From Telopea speciosissima (taxonomy: Eukaryota; Streptophyta; Magnoliopsida; Proteales; Proteaceae), in contig NC_057926.1 of NCBI RefSeq assembly GCF_018873765.1, positions 35,386,946-35,450,945 of the forward strand: 64,000 nt of DNA, given 5' to 3'. A model generated the notes under the pieces. The model worked only from the letters and a program-made list of their open reading frames with translations. It had not been told where the DNA came from and made no database searches. The translations under genes were made by a program, and so were the position numbers. Shown piece after piece: positions 32,725 through 43,529 of the stretch. Each line of letters starts with the position of its first letter. The first letter of the stretch is position 1.

Positions 32725-35470
32725 GAACAATTGGATCCCTGGGACATGAACGGTATTATCTTTAGTAATCAAATAATTACCCAAAAATTGTCACATAAAA
32801 AAAAAAGAGTTAAATTGGCTGCTAATTTCTTAATTAGAAATAGAGGCAGCCCAACCAATCACATTAGATCACACTTTTCACCTCTTTCTATTCAATGGTG
32901 GAACTTTTTTTGGAAACTCTGCATCCATCCAAGCTTAAATTACATCTCTAGAGGGTACTCCATAATGATATTCCCGTTAGAGCCATTCTGGGTAGATGGA
33001 TGGATTTGAATACTTGCTGTCCCTTCTATAATACTCAGTAGGAAATAATTTGGCATGTCTTTTTCTCTTGCGATTTCACCAGAAGGGTTTGAGTTTTGGG
33101 ACCTTTTGGGGTTAAGAACTGAAAGGCTTCATTCTTCTGCATCTTCTATGTTATTTAATCTTACTCTATGTCCTTAAACCAACTTTTCTGTAAATGGGTT
33201 TTGTGCGATTATCATCACTTCTTATTTCATCTGGAAACACAAGAACCAAGTTGTTCTTTTGGATATTGCTCATAATCCAAGGGTGATCTTAGACAATGTT
33301 AATCGTTATCGCTGATTTGAGACTATCGCTATTCAAAATTGAGGATATGTTTTCCGTAATCAGTCATAGTGATAAAATTTCTTCCTCTTGTCTTGATTTT
33401 GATATTTCCTATTTAACATATCCTATATTAATTTATGCAGGACGTTCTAACAACTCTCTAAATAGATCAGGATGGGCTTTTGGCATTTTGTTTTGATTGA
33501 GTTCGATAATATTTTGACAAATAATACTATAAAGGCCGAAGTTAGTGTTGGACAAGTGTGTGTCCATCAAACTCGGTTCGATCCGGTTCAATCCGGTTCA
33601 TCTTTGTATTGAACATTTATACATTTTAGTTTAATACTGTCACATGCGATATAAACTTTTTGAGCATTATATGTCCGTAAGTTATACTTAAAATGGTAGT
33701 CACGACTAGGGTTTGGGCTGGGCACCCTTATCATATGGTCGTCGCATTGGGTATGCCTAGACATGTGATGTCAGGGTACGAATGCAAGTGCTCACATGCT
33801 TGATGTGTGCATTGGCGAAGAATCTACTTTGTCGATTCCCTCATGTATTCTTGCCGGATGTAGGAAGGGATAGACATGTGTCACCGCACTGTACTGAGGG
33901 AACCTGTCACTACAAAGTGTGATCGTATTCTTTGGTTCATCAATGGCTGAGACTCAAGCGAGTCAAAGCCGGTGTTCTGGGAATGCGTGAACACTTTGTG
34001 AGTGAAGGAGTTATTCAACACGGTCACCACTGCCCGATTGGGGAACACCAAGATAGAGACTGCCTGTGCATGGCCGGATCAGAATCTGGATCCAGTACAG
34101 TTTTGGAAATGGTTTTGCAAAATTTATTTTACATAAAATGATACATTATTTATAGTTATTTCAAATAAAGTGTTTTATTGAGTTTTGTGGGACCCAATCG
34201 GATGCACAGACGCTCTTATATGGACATGTACTATGAATTGGGGTTTGGCAGTACATGTGTACATGCCCTAGATTCCACAATGATGGTGTTGATTAGTGGG
34301 GGGGGGTTGTATATGATAAATTATTATCATATAGGGAGTTATTTGGAATTTGCTAATTTAATTGGTTCTTTATTTAATTAATGGATTTGGTACTAATTGT
34401 AATTATCCATTAATAATTAAATAAATAATCTAATTAATACTTTTCCTATTAGATTCTGTTTTTTCACCTGTGTAGCACTTTGAGTTTAAACAGAACTGCC
34501 AGACTGAGAGAGAGAGAGTCAGACTCTCACTAGTGCTCTATTAAATCTATCTAGGATTTAATTAAACCCTATTATTATAAATAGGGGACCATAAAACGCA
34601 GAAGAGAGGAGCTCTCCACGTTTTTGGAGCAGACACTCTCTCTCCTGAGTTTTTGGTTTCTCTCTCTCCCTCTTGTGATCTCTCTTCTTCTTCTTGCTTC
34701 TCTCACCTGTGTTTGAGAGTTAGGGTTTGTGAAACCCTAGATCTGTGTTGAGAAGTTTGAGGGCATCTGGGATTGGCGTGTAGAACATTGATAGCACCAT
34801 TGGAGGTTCAGATCTGTTTGCTTGGAGCGCTCACTTGAGGAAGAACCACTGTCTATTGGAGGAGCAATACTTGAGGCTCACCAGGTTAGCAGTTCTTTAT
34901 TAATTCCTTCAGTTTATTGATTATTAATATTTATGGGATGCGAAAGAAACTCGAATCGATTGATTTCCGCTGCGCATTCGAGTATGGGATGTATCCCTCT
35001 TGCCATGTGATGGACTAGAGATGAATTTCTCCGTCCCTATTATGATAATTAATTTTATGGGACGCAATAGGGAAGGAGAAATCCTAATAGGGATGCACCA
35101 GGGTTCTCATGGGTGACCATGGGAAACCCTAAAATTTATTAGGGGCACCCATGGGACACCATGGGATAACCCAGGGCATGCAATACCCTAATTGATTTAT
35201 AATTGGTTTCCCTAGGGAACCATGTTTTGGTCCCTGAACCGTTGTTTGACCAACAGTTAGAGGCCTACTTAAAGGGTTAAAAATTGCATTTAATTTTGGA
35301 TGGACTAATATTCACATTCAGAATGCCTCACAGGATTTGCAAAACTTGATTTTGACACCTCTCAATATTCCATGGCCTTAGAACTACACTCGTATTCTCT
35401 AATGGGGACAAGCGGTTTGTTCTTTTTTTTATATATGTTAGCTTTAAAGGCTAGTGGGAATAAGTCTTAT
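32725..35470 (+). mobile_element. Second L1-type LINE fragment, split by a solo LTR
   Basis: Plus-strand translation shows a zf-RVT region (about 32731-33260: WWNFFWKLCIHPS, a YFIWKHKN-like segment) and the start of an RNase H-like domain at 33296-33540 (SGWAFGILF). The domain continues after the LTR at 35256-35450 with ILTPLNIPWPLE-like residues. The parallel minus-strand LINE at 27495-29842 has the same domain order. The copy is 5'-truncated and has lost its frame in several places. Confidence 0.7.
33546..35255 (+). mobile_element. Solo LTR with perfect 5-bp TSD, inside a LINE
   Basis: A 1,710-bp unit starts TGTTGG and ends CCAACA. It is flanked by gttag at 33541-33545 and 35256-35260. A TATAAATA box sits at about 34577-34584, followed by CT-rich leader-like sequence. 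No gag or pol lies inside, so this is a solo LTR left after recombination between the two LTRs of a full element. It interrupts the RNase H region of a LINE, whose sequence resumes after the duplication. The LTR start resembles a partial LTR on the minus strand ending at 48051, so both may belong to one family. Confidence 0.8.
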
Positions 35471-36784
35471 ATTTCTTTATTTGGAACACTGAACGATGTA
35501 ATTTCTAATTTGCATTTGTTAAAATTCGTTTTTTTGGTCTATCCTATTTAGTTAGGCAATGAGACTTTAACAACAATTACAAGAGATTTTAACTAACAGC
35601 AGAAATTCAGTAGAGTTGATCACATGACCTAGTGGTGTTCATGCACTCTAGTAGCAAGCCACCAACCAACTGAGCAAGCAATTGTTCAGTTTGGTTGGAA
35701 ATCAAGTGAAATAATGTGAAACAAGGTCATTTCTCATCACTTAGAATGATCCTTTGTGATGATTCTTCCTTTAGTTTCATGATGCGCAAATGATGGAAGA
35801 TCCCATCCAGTTTGGTTAGAAGTCAAGTGAAATAAAACTATTTCATTACAATTTTCAAAACTAAAACAAAGGAAAAAAAAAAAAAAGGGCAAGAGATCGT
35901 TACTTGGTCATGTAGCGCTTGCACTAGCGTGGGGGCCAATGAGAGCACATGTAGGGATATTTATTTAGATTTTTTATTTCACTAGAGGTTGAGTGCTAAT
36001 TTTGCGTACTCCTGAGTCTGGGTCTTTTTCCAAAATAAATTAATTCTTAATTAATTCATAGATTTTATAAATAAAATAATAGAGCCCATTAAAGAATTAG
36101 AGATATATTTTACTTACTTTTATTGAAGCAAGGTCTACTTGTATAATGAACAATTTTATGTTTCTTTAAAAAAAATTTCCATAGAAAACAACAAATTAAA
36201 GATCTCAAGGTTTAAAAATTTTGGATTGGCTCCAAAGCATATATGAATCTGATATTTGTGAGCTACCTAAATTTTGGATTGGGTCCAAATCCTTTTTTAT
36301 TTGGGAGGGATCAACAATCCTTCCTTAGGGTACCTTTTAGATCAAGGTTGCAAAGCGAGATCATCTTCCAAAATCTGATGTTAGAAACTTCATTTTAAGA
36401 TTTCATGATTTTGTTGGCATGAGAAAGAAACAAATGCTTGTTTTATTGTTTCATAGAGTCCCACAAATAAATCCATGACTGGACTTGTATTAAGGTTCTT
36501 CCTCTTCTCTTTGTACCTACCTTATTTTGAAAGTTACTAAAAGCAAGGAGGAATCCCACATGATATTTCTTACAAGTTACAACCCTTTCCAATTTTGGGG
36601 GCTTAAATTTCTTTCCTTTCTCACCATTTCCTTTGGATATATTTATCTGTGTGGTAACCCTACACCACATCTATTGTGCTACTGTCTTTTTTCTTTCTTT
36701 TCTTTCTTTTTTCTTTTTTTTTTTATTTTATTTTATTTTAAAAACACCTTATTATATTAACCAAATAAAATGAGATAATTTTTT
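35471..36784. other. Repeat-rich intergenic DNA
   Basis: About 35885-36000 has sequence (gcgtgggggccaatgagagc) shared with the dispersed 190-bp repeat family at 36785, 48977 and 49927. About 36076-36099 repeats a segment found at 453-477. No gene recognised. Confidence 0.35.
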
Positions 36785-36972
36785 ATGGGAATACATTCTA
36801 CGTCCGGGAGCATGGCCTATGCGTCAACATGGGGGCCAGTGGGAGCATGCCTAGAAACATTAACAGGGGCGGTATTCTGCCTTTCATGGGGGCAGAGCGA
36901 TCATTTCATCTCCTTTGTATTTGGTTGCAACGCACACGCTCCTAGACAGTGTTTTTTTTTTTTCCTTTATTT
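36785..36972 (+). repeat. Dispersed repeat family copy A
   Basis: About 190 bp. It shares an ordered set of motifs with 48977-49170 (same strand) and 49927-50140 (opposite strand): a gggagcatggcc start, gggggccagtgggagcatgc, aggggcggtattctg, then a run of T. Family type is uncertain: SINE-like length and A/T tail, but no clear tRNA promoter boxes. Confidence 0.5.
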
Positions 36973-37984
36973 ATTTTGCTCTTTAACATAATGGCTCACT
37001 ATTTTGAGTCAAATCGTAAGATGATGAAGAGATTTGGCCATTAGATAGACAAGTCTAGGTTAGGTTGGATTAACCGCATGTCAAATTTAAATGCCCAATT
37101 CAATCATGACATCTCGTGTATTAGAATGCATCTTTGTTAGTCTATTTTTTTTTGTGTATCTGCTTTGACTATGCCCATGCACCCTCATGTAATCCCTAGG
37201 CATATGTTGTCACTTAACAAACTCCATTTGAATTGAAACTAAACATGTAAGCAAAGGGACCTTGGGATATGCGATTATGTCCATATATTTTAATCATTTA
37301 GATATAAACTTATCTAAATGAGCCTTTCAAATAGAGGCAGGTTTCCATTCTCATACGAGAATAGGTTCCAGCTATCTAGATGGCATCCACATGGATGGCT
37401 CGAACCCCTTCTCGTACGTTCTCGTACGATAATGGGATCCAAACTCTTCAAATGAGCTTTTTCCTAATAAAATTTTGTGAAGCCCATAATTTTGCAATAT
37501 CTTTTACACAACTAAGTATAGAATAATAGATAATGTGCTATTTGAATCGTTGGATAGACCTGTTACTGCTTGGATTGTCCACATATCAAACTTGATGGTC
37601 AAACTCGATCATATGATTTACATTATATTGGACTTCTCCATTTCTATTTTTAATTAGATTTTTATTTTTATTTTTTTTGCAAGAGATCCACTAGGAACCA
37701 TAAAATGGACCCACAAAAGAGTCAAGAAAAGGATCCATAGAGGGCCAAAATGGAAGTCCAAGAAGACCACGGAAATTTATAAGAGAATAGGAAAGATACT
37801 AATAATTCTATGCTAGCTACCTATGCATTAAACATGGAAAGTCAAAATAAGAGAACTGATTTAATGGACAGGTTGGGGTAACTTGCAGCTTTAAATTCCC
37901 ATCTTTTAGTCAATTGGTGAGTTGGATGACCATAATTTACCGTCAATAATTTTGCTTTTTTGGATAAACTACCACCAAATAACC
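36973..37984. other. Intergenic, no recognised feature
   Basis: AT-rich sequence with short palindromes (ctcatacgagaatagg and related around 37352-37430). No frames with family character. Confidence 0.35.
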
Positions 37985-38160
37985 AATAACTTTTTTCTGT
38001 TTATTTTCTTTTGGGCAAATGTTCTCTGCGTCGGGGCGCAGGCTGCGCTCAGATATATGGGGGTAGGTGAAATGACCATCCTATCTCTTGAATAGCAGAC
38101 CCATGTGTCTGGGCACAGGCTGCTGCTACACAGAGACATCAACCCCTTTTTTTTTTTTAT
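37985..38160 (-). repeat. Dispersed repeat, related to the 190-bp family
   Basis: On the minus strand an A-tract leads into ggggttgatgtctctgtg, tgcccagacacatggg and ggatggtcatttcacc, ending gcgccccgacgcagagaac. The gtcatttcacc and GC-rich motifs recur in the copy at 49927-50140. This is probably a relative or a different segment of the same family. Confidence 0.4.
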
Positions 38161-38845
38161 TAACAATGACCAACAATACCTTACAAAGCCCCCCGTTAAT
38201 GCCGTTAACTCAAAAGATCCAACTGGGGAAGAAACTAAAAAAAAGGATTTCAGGTTTTTAAATACTTAACCAACCAGAACAATTATCATGAAAATAAATT
38301 TAGAGATGACCTTTTTAGTTGGGAATTATATATTACCCAATGCTAAAAGGGGTGAAGAAAACATGAAAAACTGTATTGCCATCTTCCATCTCTTCTTTAT
38401 GTCATGTCATAGTTCATAGCTAAGCAAAACATGGTAAACTTTATGTTCTAAATGACAAAATCTCTTCTTTATACCATATCATAATCTATAACTCAGTATG
38501 GCAAATTTTCACGTCGGTAGTAATTCATATGCTATATGTAAAGAGATTGCTTGTTGAACCGTATGAATCATCTCAAAGTAGGATATTCCAAATTTGAGGT
38601 TTTAAGATCTTCATAAAACGTTCTTGGTGAAAAAAAAATATGAGTGAAAGATCACACAAAATAAAATTTGGTCCATGAATCTAAGAAATAGTGAGAATTC
38701 ATGATCTCTCCCAATATCTTTCTCAATTCGAAGATCCAAGATTTGAATTGGTGTCCTTTCATTGATTCATGTTTCATTGATTCGTCCTAAAGATTTCATT
38801 TCAATTGAAATTCAGTTATTCACAATGTATGATGATTTCTGTTAA

Positions 38846-38919
38846 GCATCCATAGCTGAATGGTTAAAATGCCCAACTCATAATTGGTAAATTCGTAGGT
38901 TCAATTCCCGTTGGATGCA
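38846..38919 (+). tRNA. trnI-CAU: Plastid-derived tRNA-Ile(CAU) copy, probably inactive
   Basis: 74 nt from gcatccatagctgaatgg to cgttggatgca. The acceptor stem pairs (gcatcca with tggatgc), the anticodon CAU lies in aactcataattgg, and the T-arm ggttcaattcc is present. Compared with the plastid gene there are changes in the D-arm/variable region (for example aaaatgcc where the plastid gene, as I recall it, has aaagcgcc). In plastids the C of CAU is modified to lysidine so that the tRNA reads AUA. In the nucleus this copy is probably silent. Confidence 0.8.
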
Positions 38920-38934
38920 CGTTAGTAAGAACAA

Positions 38935-39240
38935 TTCAATTCTTTCCTTTCCTTGGGTTACTGGCCATTTGCAGAGAATTTCGGGTTTAATACTGATATT
39001 TTAGCAACAAATCTAATAAATCTAAGCGTAGTGCTTGGTGTATTGATCTTTTTTGGGGAAGGTAGTATATGCGAGTGGTTTATTTCAAGACTAAGTTAGA
39101 TCCAACTAGTTGCACTACTTCTCGTTTTTTTGTTTTTTCAAATAAAAAACTAGGAAAGAAAGGTGTACAATCTCACGAATTACTTTTAAAAATGAAAAAA
39201 GAAAAATAGAAAAAGAAAAAATTCAAATCATATGTAAGAA
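38935..39240 (+). pseudogene. atpF: Plastid atpF exon 1 and intron start (NUPT)
   Basis: Translation gives SLGYWPF then [28 protein letters not shown], the membrane-anchor start of ATP synthase CF0 subunit I. The first few codons are missing or altered. Sequence after the exon (gcgagtggtttatttcaaga) matches the start of the atpF group II intron. Only exon 1 and part of the intron are present, so it cannot be functional. Confidence 0.75.
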
Positions 39241-39670
39241 CTATAACATTAATTTCATGACTCTTTGGTATTTACCATTATGATTCTCTATCAACCAATA
39301 CCAATAATGTGGAACCATTAACATAGACGTAGCTTGGTGTTCTTTCTACCACTATCTTAGAGCGTAGATGATTTTAAAATGAATAGTTGACAATTTTTTC
39401 AATATAGAACACTCATATCGATAAATTAACTTGAAAAAAGAAAAGTAGAAGGACTTTTTTATCCAATGGTTAATCGGTGACCTATTTATTATGTTTATGT
39501 AAAAAGATAAAGTAAGCATAATTTTTTGGATTAAAAAATTAATAATAATAAAAAATTAAAGAAACAACTTTGTTGATAATAACAAATTTCTTGTCTGATA
39601 AGAGATTCCTCCATCCAGAAATTTATATTGGAACTACCACCTCATTAGTTGAAGAAAACAAAAGGCTAAA

Positions 39671-39985
39671 CTAAATCAAATCACCAAACAAAGAAGTAAC
39701 AACAATAAAACGAAGGATGAACAATGAGACCATGATGCTACATATATCACTTGCAAAAAAAATGTTAAAATCCAAGCACAACAAATTAAGAAATATTTTG
39801 ACCATCACCAAAGCATCTAGGCTCCACATCATGCACATGTAGCTGGTGTCGTTCCAATTGTACTTCCGGGTCTCACCCAACCGCTCCAAATAGCCGAGGA
39901 GGTTGAGGCTCGCAATAGTGTTGTTATTGCTTAAGAGGGAGTTTCCCAATATGAACAAAATAAAACTCATTGTGACCTTGGACAA
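39671..39985 (-). pseudogene. Plant mobile domain (PMD)-like fragment
   Basis: The 104-aa minus frame has LGNSLLSNNNTIASLNLLGYLERL followed by KYNWNDTSYMCMMWSLDAL. This resembles the end of the transposon-derived plant mobile domain, which typically has a KY-W-G-A-L-W-L pattern after a strand-rich block. The frame then degrades into hydrophobic, low-quality sequence. It is probably a remnant of a PMD-bearing transposon. No ends were found. Confidence 0.4.
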
Positions 39986-40160
39986 GACTCATCCGTCACC
40001 TTCTTCTTGGTTTAGGGGTATTCAAATAATCCCATCAATGCGGTCATCTTCTCTGTCATGCTCTCTCATCCACTAAGGCAACGAATAATGGGCCTACCTT
40101 CAAACGGCAAGCTCGTGCAAAAATAAAAACATAGAGGGATGATGGTTATCTTCTCACAAG

Positions 40161-41449
40161 TAGAGATGTAAATGGATAGTCAAAATCCGAATTCGATTCG
40201 CATTTGTATTCGTTTAAAGATATTCGTATTCAAAAAACCACTATTCGAGAACTATCTGTATCCGTCCAATAGTTAATCGGATACAAATTCAGATATCCCA
40301 ATATCCGATCGGATATTATCCGATCCATTTAACTCTCCAATTAAATGTACATGTAATCGATTGATATATATTATATAATATATTATATATCATGATTACA
40401 GATATTTGACCATAATTCTCGCATTCTTGCCCCACCACATTACCTTTTATTCATGTTTTTTTCATTTAATAAATTACCCCCACAGCCTGACTACTTACTC
40501 TTAAATTGTTTTACAGCCTGTATAGTTTCAAAGGAGGTTTCTGGATTTCTCTTGCCTTCTATGGTTTTCGTTTTTTGTTGCTCCTCCTCTTCTTCAACAA
40601 TGGTTGCTGCATATGCTTAGATAGGTCGGATTGATGCAGTCTTTTTCGTAGATGCGTAGATAGGATCAGATCGATTCAGCCTTACACAGTCTCGTAGTTG
40701 CATCGTCTTCTTCGTAGATGTTCTCTGATATTGAATTGATTTCTTTCTCTGTTTGCCTTTTTCAACAAACGATGATTTCAATTCGGCGTTTTCAGAATCA
40801 TCGGTTATGGAATCGCGATCGACAAATTATGTTCGATGATACCAAAAGCACATTGTGATACAGACGAGAAATTAAAATGGGTCCCTATGCTCTACCTTTT
40901 ATCTGATTTTTTTTCCTTTTGATTCTCAATCTTAAGTCTCCTGATATTATCTCAAAAGGCCCCTAAAGCTTCTTTTTTATGACAAAACCCATCTTGGAAA
41001 TCTGGTTCTACTACTGATTTCGGTGGTGTTTAGTCTAAAACTGCGGTGGATTTTGACGATAAAACTGACCTCTGCCCTTTATCTGGTTTTCCAATCACTC
41101 TGTTTCTTTCTTCTTCGTTTTTTTTTTGTGGTTTTTAGCTTTCTAATCTTTTCTCAGTTTTGTTTTAGAAATTCTTATACGCAGAGATCAAGACTCTCAT
41201 TGTTGATTCAGTTCTTCAAGACTCTCGTTGTTGATTCAGTTCTTCATCTATGCTTCTAGGTTCTTCCTCTTTGTAAACGAATCGAACCGGATAATATCCG
41301 GATTATCGATTATTAAATGAATTCGAATTTGATCATAGGTTTTAGATATTCGACAAATAACTAACCGAATTCGGATAGTGTATTTGCTAAACGAATTCGG
41401 ATGCGGATACTGTCATATCTGTTCCAAATTCGATCCGTTTACATCTCTA
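40161..41449. mobile_element. Non-autonomous hAT element, 1.29 kb, perfect TSD
   Basis: Flanked by ctcacaag at 40153-40160 and 41450-41457, a perfect 8-bp duplication. Terminal inverted repeats are tagagatgtaaatggat at the left and tagagatgtaaacggat for the right end reverse-complemented. Subterminal regions carry many copies of gaattcg/cggat motifs on both sides, as is usual for transposase-binding regions of hAT elements. About 850 bp of interior (40430-41280) is not subterminal repeat and is unrecognised. It includes a 20-bp tandem piece (ttgttgattcagttcttca) near 41200-41246. No transposase frame. Confidence 0.85.
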
Positions 41450-41457
41450 CTCACAAG

Positions 41458-42520
41458 TGTGTTGGCTTAGATTGTTTAGCATACATATGGTTGAAGTCTG
41501 GTTTAACTAGCTGGACTAAGGTGCCTAATACCTTCCTTAGACCGTAATTTGATATGAGCCCGACCTTTGGTTGAATCAGTTTGGAGTGAAGTCAATAGTT
41601 TCTTTGTGTGCGGGTTCTAGACCCTAATCTAAGTGACGACTCCTTGTAAATTTGAGACCCTTTCAGGCTACAATCAACTCTGGTCCGATTTGAAAAACTT
41701 TTGGTCCTCACACCACCTGAGTATTATGTCTAGCTACTATTGGCTGACATATACTCAAGTCAGGTGCATACCTATTATCACAGAGTGAATCACAATATCA
41801 AGAGAGATGCCCACTATCGTAGTGCACTCCTACTATCTATGTCCACTACTTATCTCATGGGAGATGGACACAGACAATTTCACCAATCGATTGAGGCATT
41901 ATACTATTGCCATCTGCGAGAGCCAGTCAACGAAACCTCTACACCCATCAACAATAGAAGGCTATGGGTTCTATTGGTTAAAAATTTACATATAACACTT
42001 GCTTTATAACTGAGAGAATTAATAGAGAATTTAAATATTCATCACATATATAGCATCTCATGATAAAAAATTAAAACATATGACTCACATAACAAATATG
42101 AAAAAAAATAAAATAGTAGTTATGGAATGGCAGATTCAAAGATGGATGAGAGTAAGATATACTCCAAACATTATTTCCACTTATCAAAATAATTAATTAA
42201 TTATTGTAATATTATAGCCATGCATTTTTATTTTTAAGAAGAACTCTATTTCCCTTATAAAAAAATAAAAATAAAAATAACTCTATTTCCTTCTCGATGG
42301 CAATCTCCATCTCCATCTCCATTTTAAACTAAAACAAACCCCTAATTCTATATTATAACTTTATTAAAGCAATCTTGGGAAACCAACCCATCAATTGGTC
42401 TGCTAAAAAAGAGTATATTGATTTATAAATAAGAAAAAGGAGGAGAGAGATATGCAAACATCATCACATCATATTCCATCACATGTAATACCACACCTAT
42501 CATATCACATGTAATTTATA
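41458..42520. other. Intergenic with LTR-associated dispersed repeat
   Basis: About 41500-41700 shares ordered motifs (aataccttccttagaccg, ctttggttgaatcag, gaccctaatctaagtg) with about 62260-62400. Such text is common near plant LTR elements. No frame with family character; the 89-codon frame at 41740-42009 was not recognised. Confidence 0.35.
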
Positions 42521-42664
42521 TGAGTATTGGGGGCGGTCAAGTGCTATCGTGCGGTTGGGCATCACCCATGTGTGTACGGTGGGGCTCACTATGCACACAT
42601 GGGCGGTGCCCCAGCCGCATGATGTGAACTTGACCGCCCCCAATACTGGGGGCGATAATTTTCC
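42521..42664. mobile_element. Palindromic MITE, Mutator-type 9-bp TSD
   Basis: Flanked by taatttata at 42512-42520 and 42665-42673. The interior folds on itself: agtattgggggcggtcaagt at the left is mirrored by acttgaccgcccccaatact ending at 42647, with central arms around cacccatgtgtg and cacacatgggcg. The right end extends as ggcgataattttcc, the usual Mutator-like terminus, while the left end lacks that short tail. It has no coding capacity. Confidence 0.65.
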
Positions 42665-42991
42665 TAATTTATAATGCCATCCACATAAGAATCTTCTGAA
42701 GGGTTTCTTTTGGACCATTGGATTTGAACACCTAAATCTTATGTGTTGATTTGAAATAAAACAATATATGATTTTATGAAATATATATTGCAAGAAATAA
42801 CAATATACAATGTATATACGTATCACTCAAAATTAAAGAAATTGAAAAGAATCCACTTCTCCTCTTGAAACCCCATTCCTTTCTTAACTTGCATTTCACA
42901 CGGTTTTTCTTTCCTCATTTTTACAGCTTTCGTCCCAGACTCCCTTGCCCCTGTCATTTAGGCTCATTCTCTCACTCTCTCTCTTTGGAAA

Positions 42992-43179
42992 AAATTTTGC
43001 TGCTACACTTGTAGCAGGAATGTTCTTGCTTCAAGGCTAGCAGCCAAAGAAATGGAATAATTCACTTCCCCTTTGGGTTCATAAATACCTTCCTAGGTTT
43101 TAGTATTTTCTAAAATACCCCTTTAAGATCCCATTTCTTTGGCTGCTAGCCTTGTAGCAGGAACATTACAGCAAAATTT
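42992..43179. mobile_element. MITE with about 65-bp inverted repeats
   Basis: The left arm runs aaattttgctgctac to ggctagcagccaaagaaatgg. The right arm mirrors it, with ccatttctttggctgctagcc to cagcaaaatttc at the end. The central part (about 43060-43125) is AT-rich. No target duplication was clear. A (CT)n microsatellite follows at about 43188-43220. Confidence 0.55.
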
Positions 43180-43183
43180 CATC

Positions 43184-43223
<40 letters not shown>

Positions 43224-43346
43224 TAAATCCAAAGGACCCCTCATATGTGCCTTCTGAAGACAAAAACTCAATGTGGCGTAGTCCCTGCCTTCCCTCCACC
43301 TCGGCCTCACGCTTGTAGATTTATGAATAAAATGGTGAACTTAGTT

Positions 43347-43513
43347 AACCTCAAGGGTTTAGCGCAGTTGGCTTGGAGGGGACTTGGAGCCACCCGCCTG
43401 AGGCTCACTAGGGCCCAGAGTATCCCGATTCATAAGTGGCACGGGGGTCATGTACGAACCCAGGGGAGATTTAGTCGGCCTAAAGTCGGATACCCCTCCT
43501 ATCTCCAAAAAAA
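43347..43513 (+). mobile_element. SINE copy lacking its B box, perfect 16-bp TSD
   Basis: Starts aacctcaagggtttagcgc and ends in an A-tail. Flanked by aatggtgaacttagtt at 43331-43346 and 43514-43529. The A box (tagcgcagttgg) is present. Compared with the full copy at 61839-62129, the segment between ggaggggac and the gccacc region, which carries the B box, is absent. The body then matches again (gaggctcac, gggggtcatgtacgaaccc, gatttagtcggcctaaag). Confidence 0.8.
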
Positions 43514-43529
43514 AATGGTGAACTTAGTT

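Larger units (their letters stand above)
38720..39500 (+). other. Nuclear plastid DNA insertion (NUPT), rearranged
   Basis: Left part (about 38720-38920) matches the plastid leader and gene for trnI-CAU. Right part (from about 38931) matches plastid atpF exon 1 and the start of its group II intron; at least to about 39240, and probably to about 39500, it retains intron-like sequence (ggtgtacaatctcac, tagaacactcatatcgataaa). In plastid genomes these loci are tens of kilobases apart, in the inverted repeat and in the large single-copy region. Here they abut at about 38921-38935. Many point differences from the conserved plastid sequence indicate that it is old. Confidence 0.75.

Noticed and set aside
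38846-38919. A working nuclear tRNA gene
   Set aside because: It is of plastid type (CAU, needing lysidine modification) with altered arm bases, and is part of a plastid DNA insertion. A nuclear tRNA-Ile would carry AAU or UAU.
41740-42009. 89-codon frame rich in His and Tyr
   Set aside because: No recognised domain, and it lies in repeat-derived intergenic DNA.
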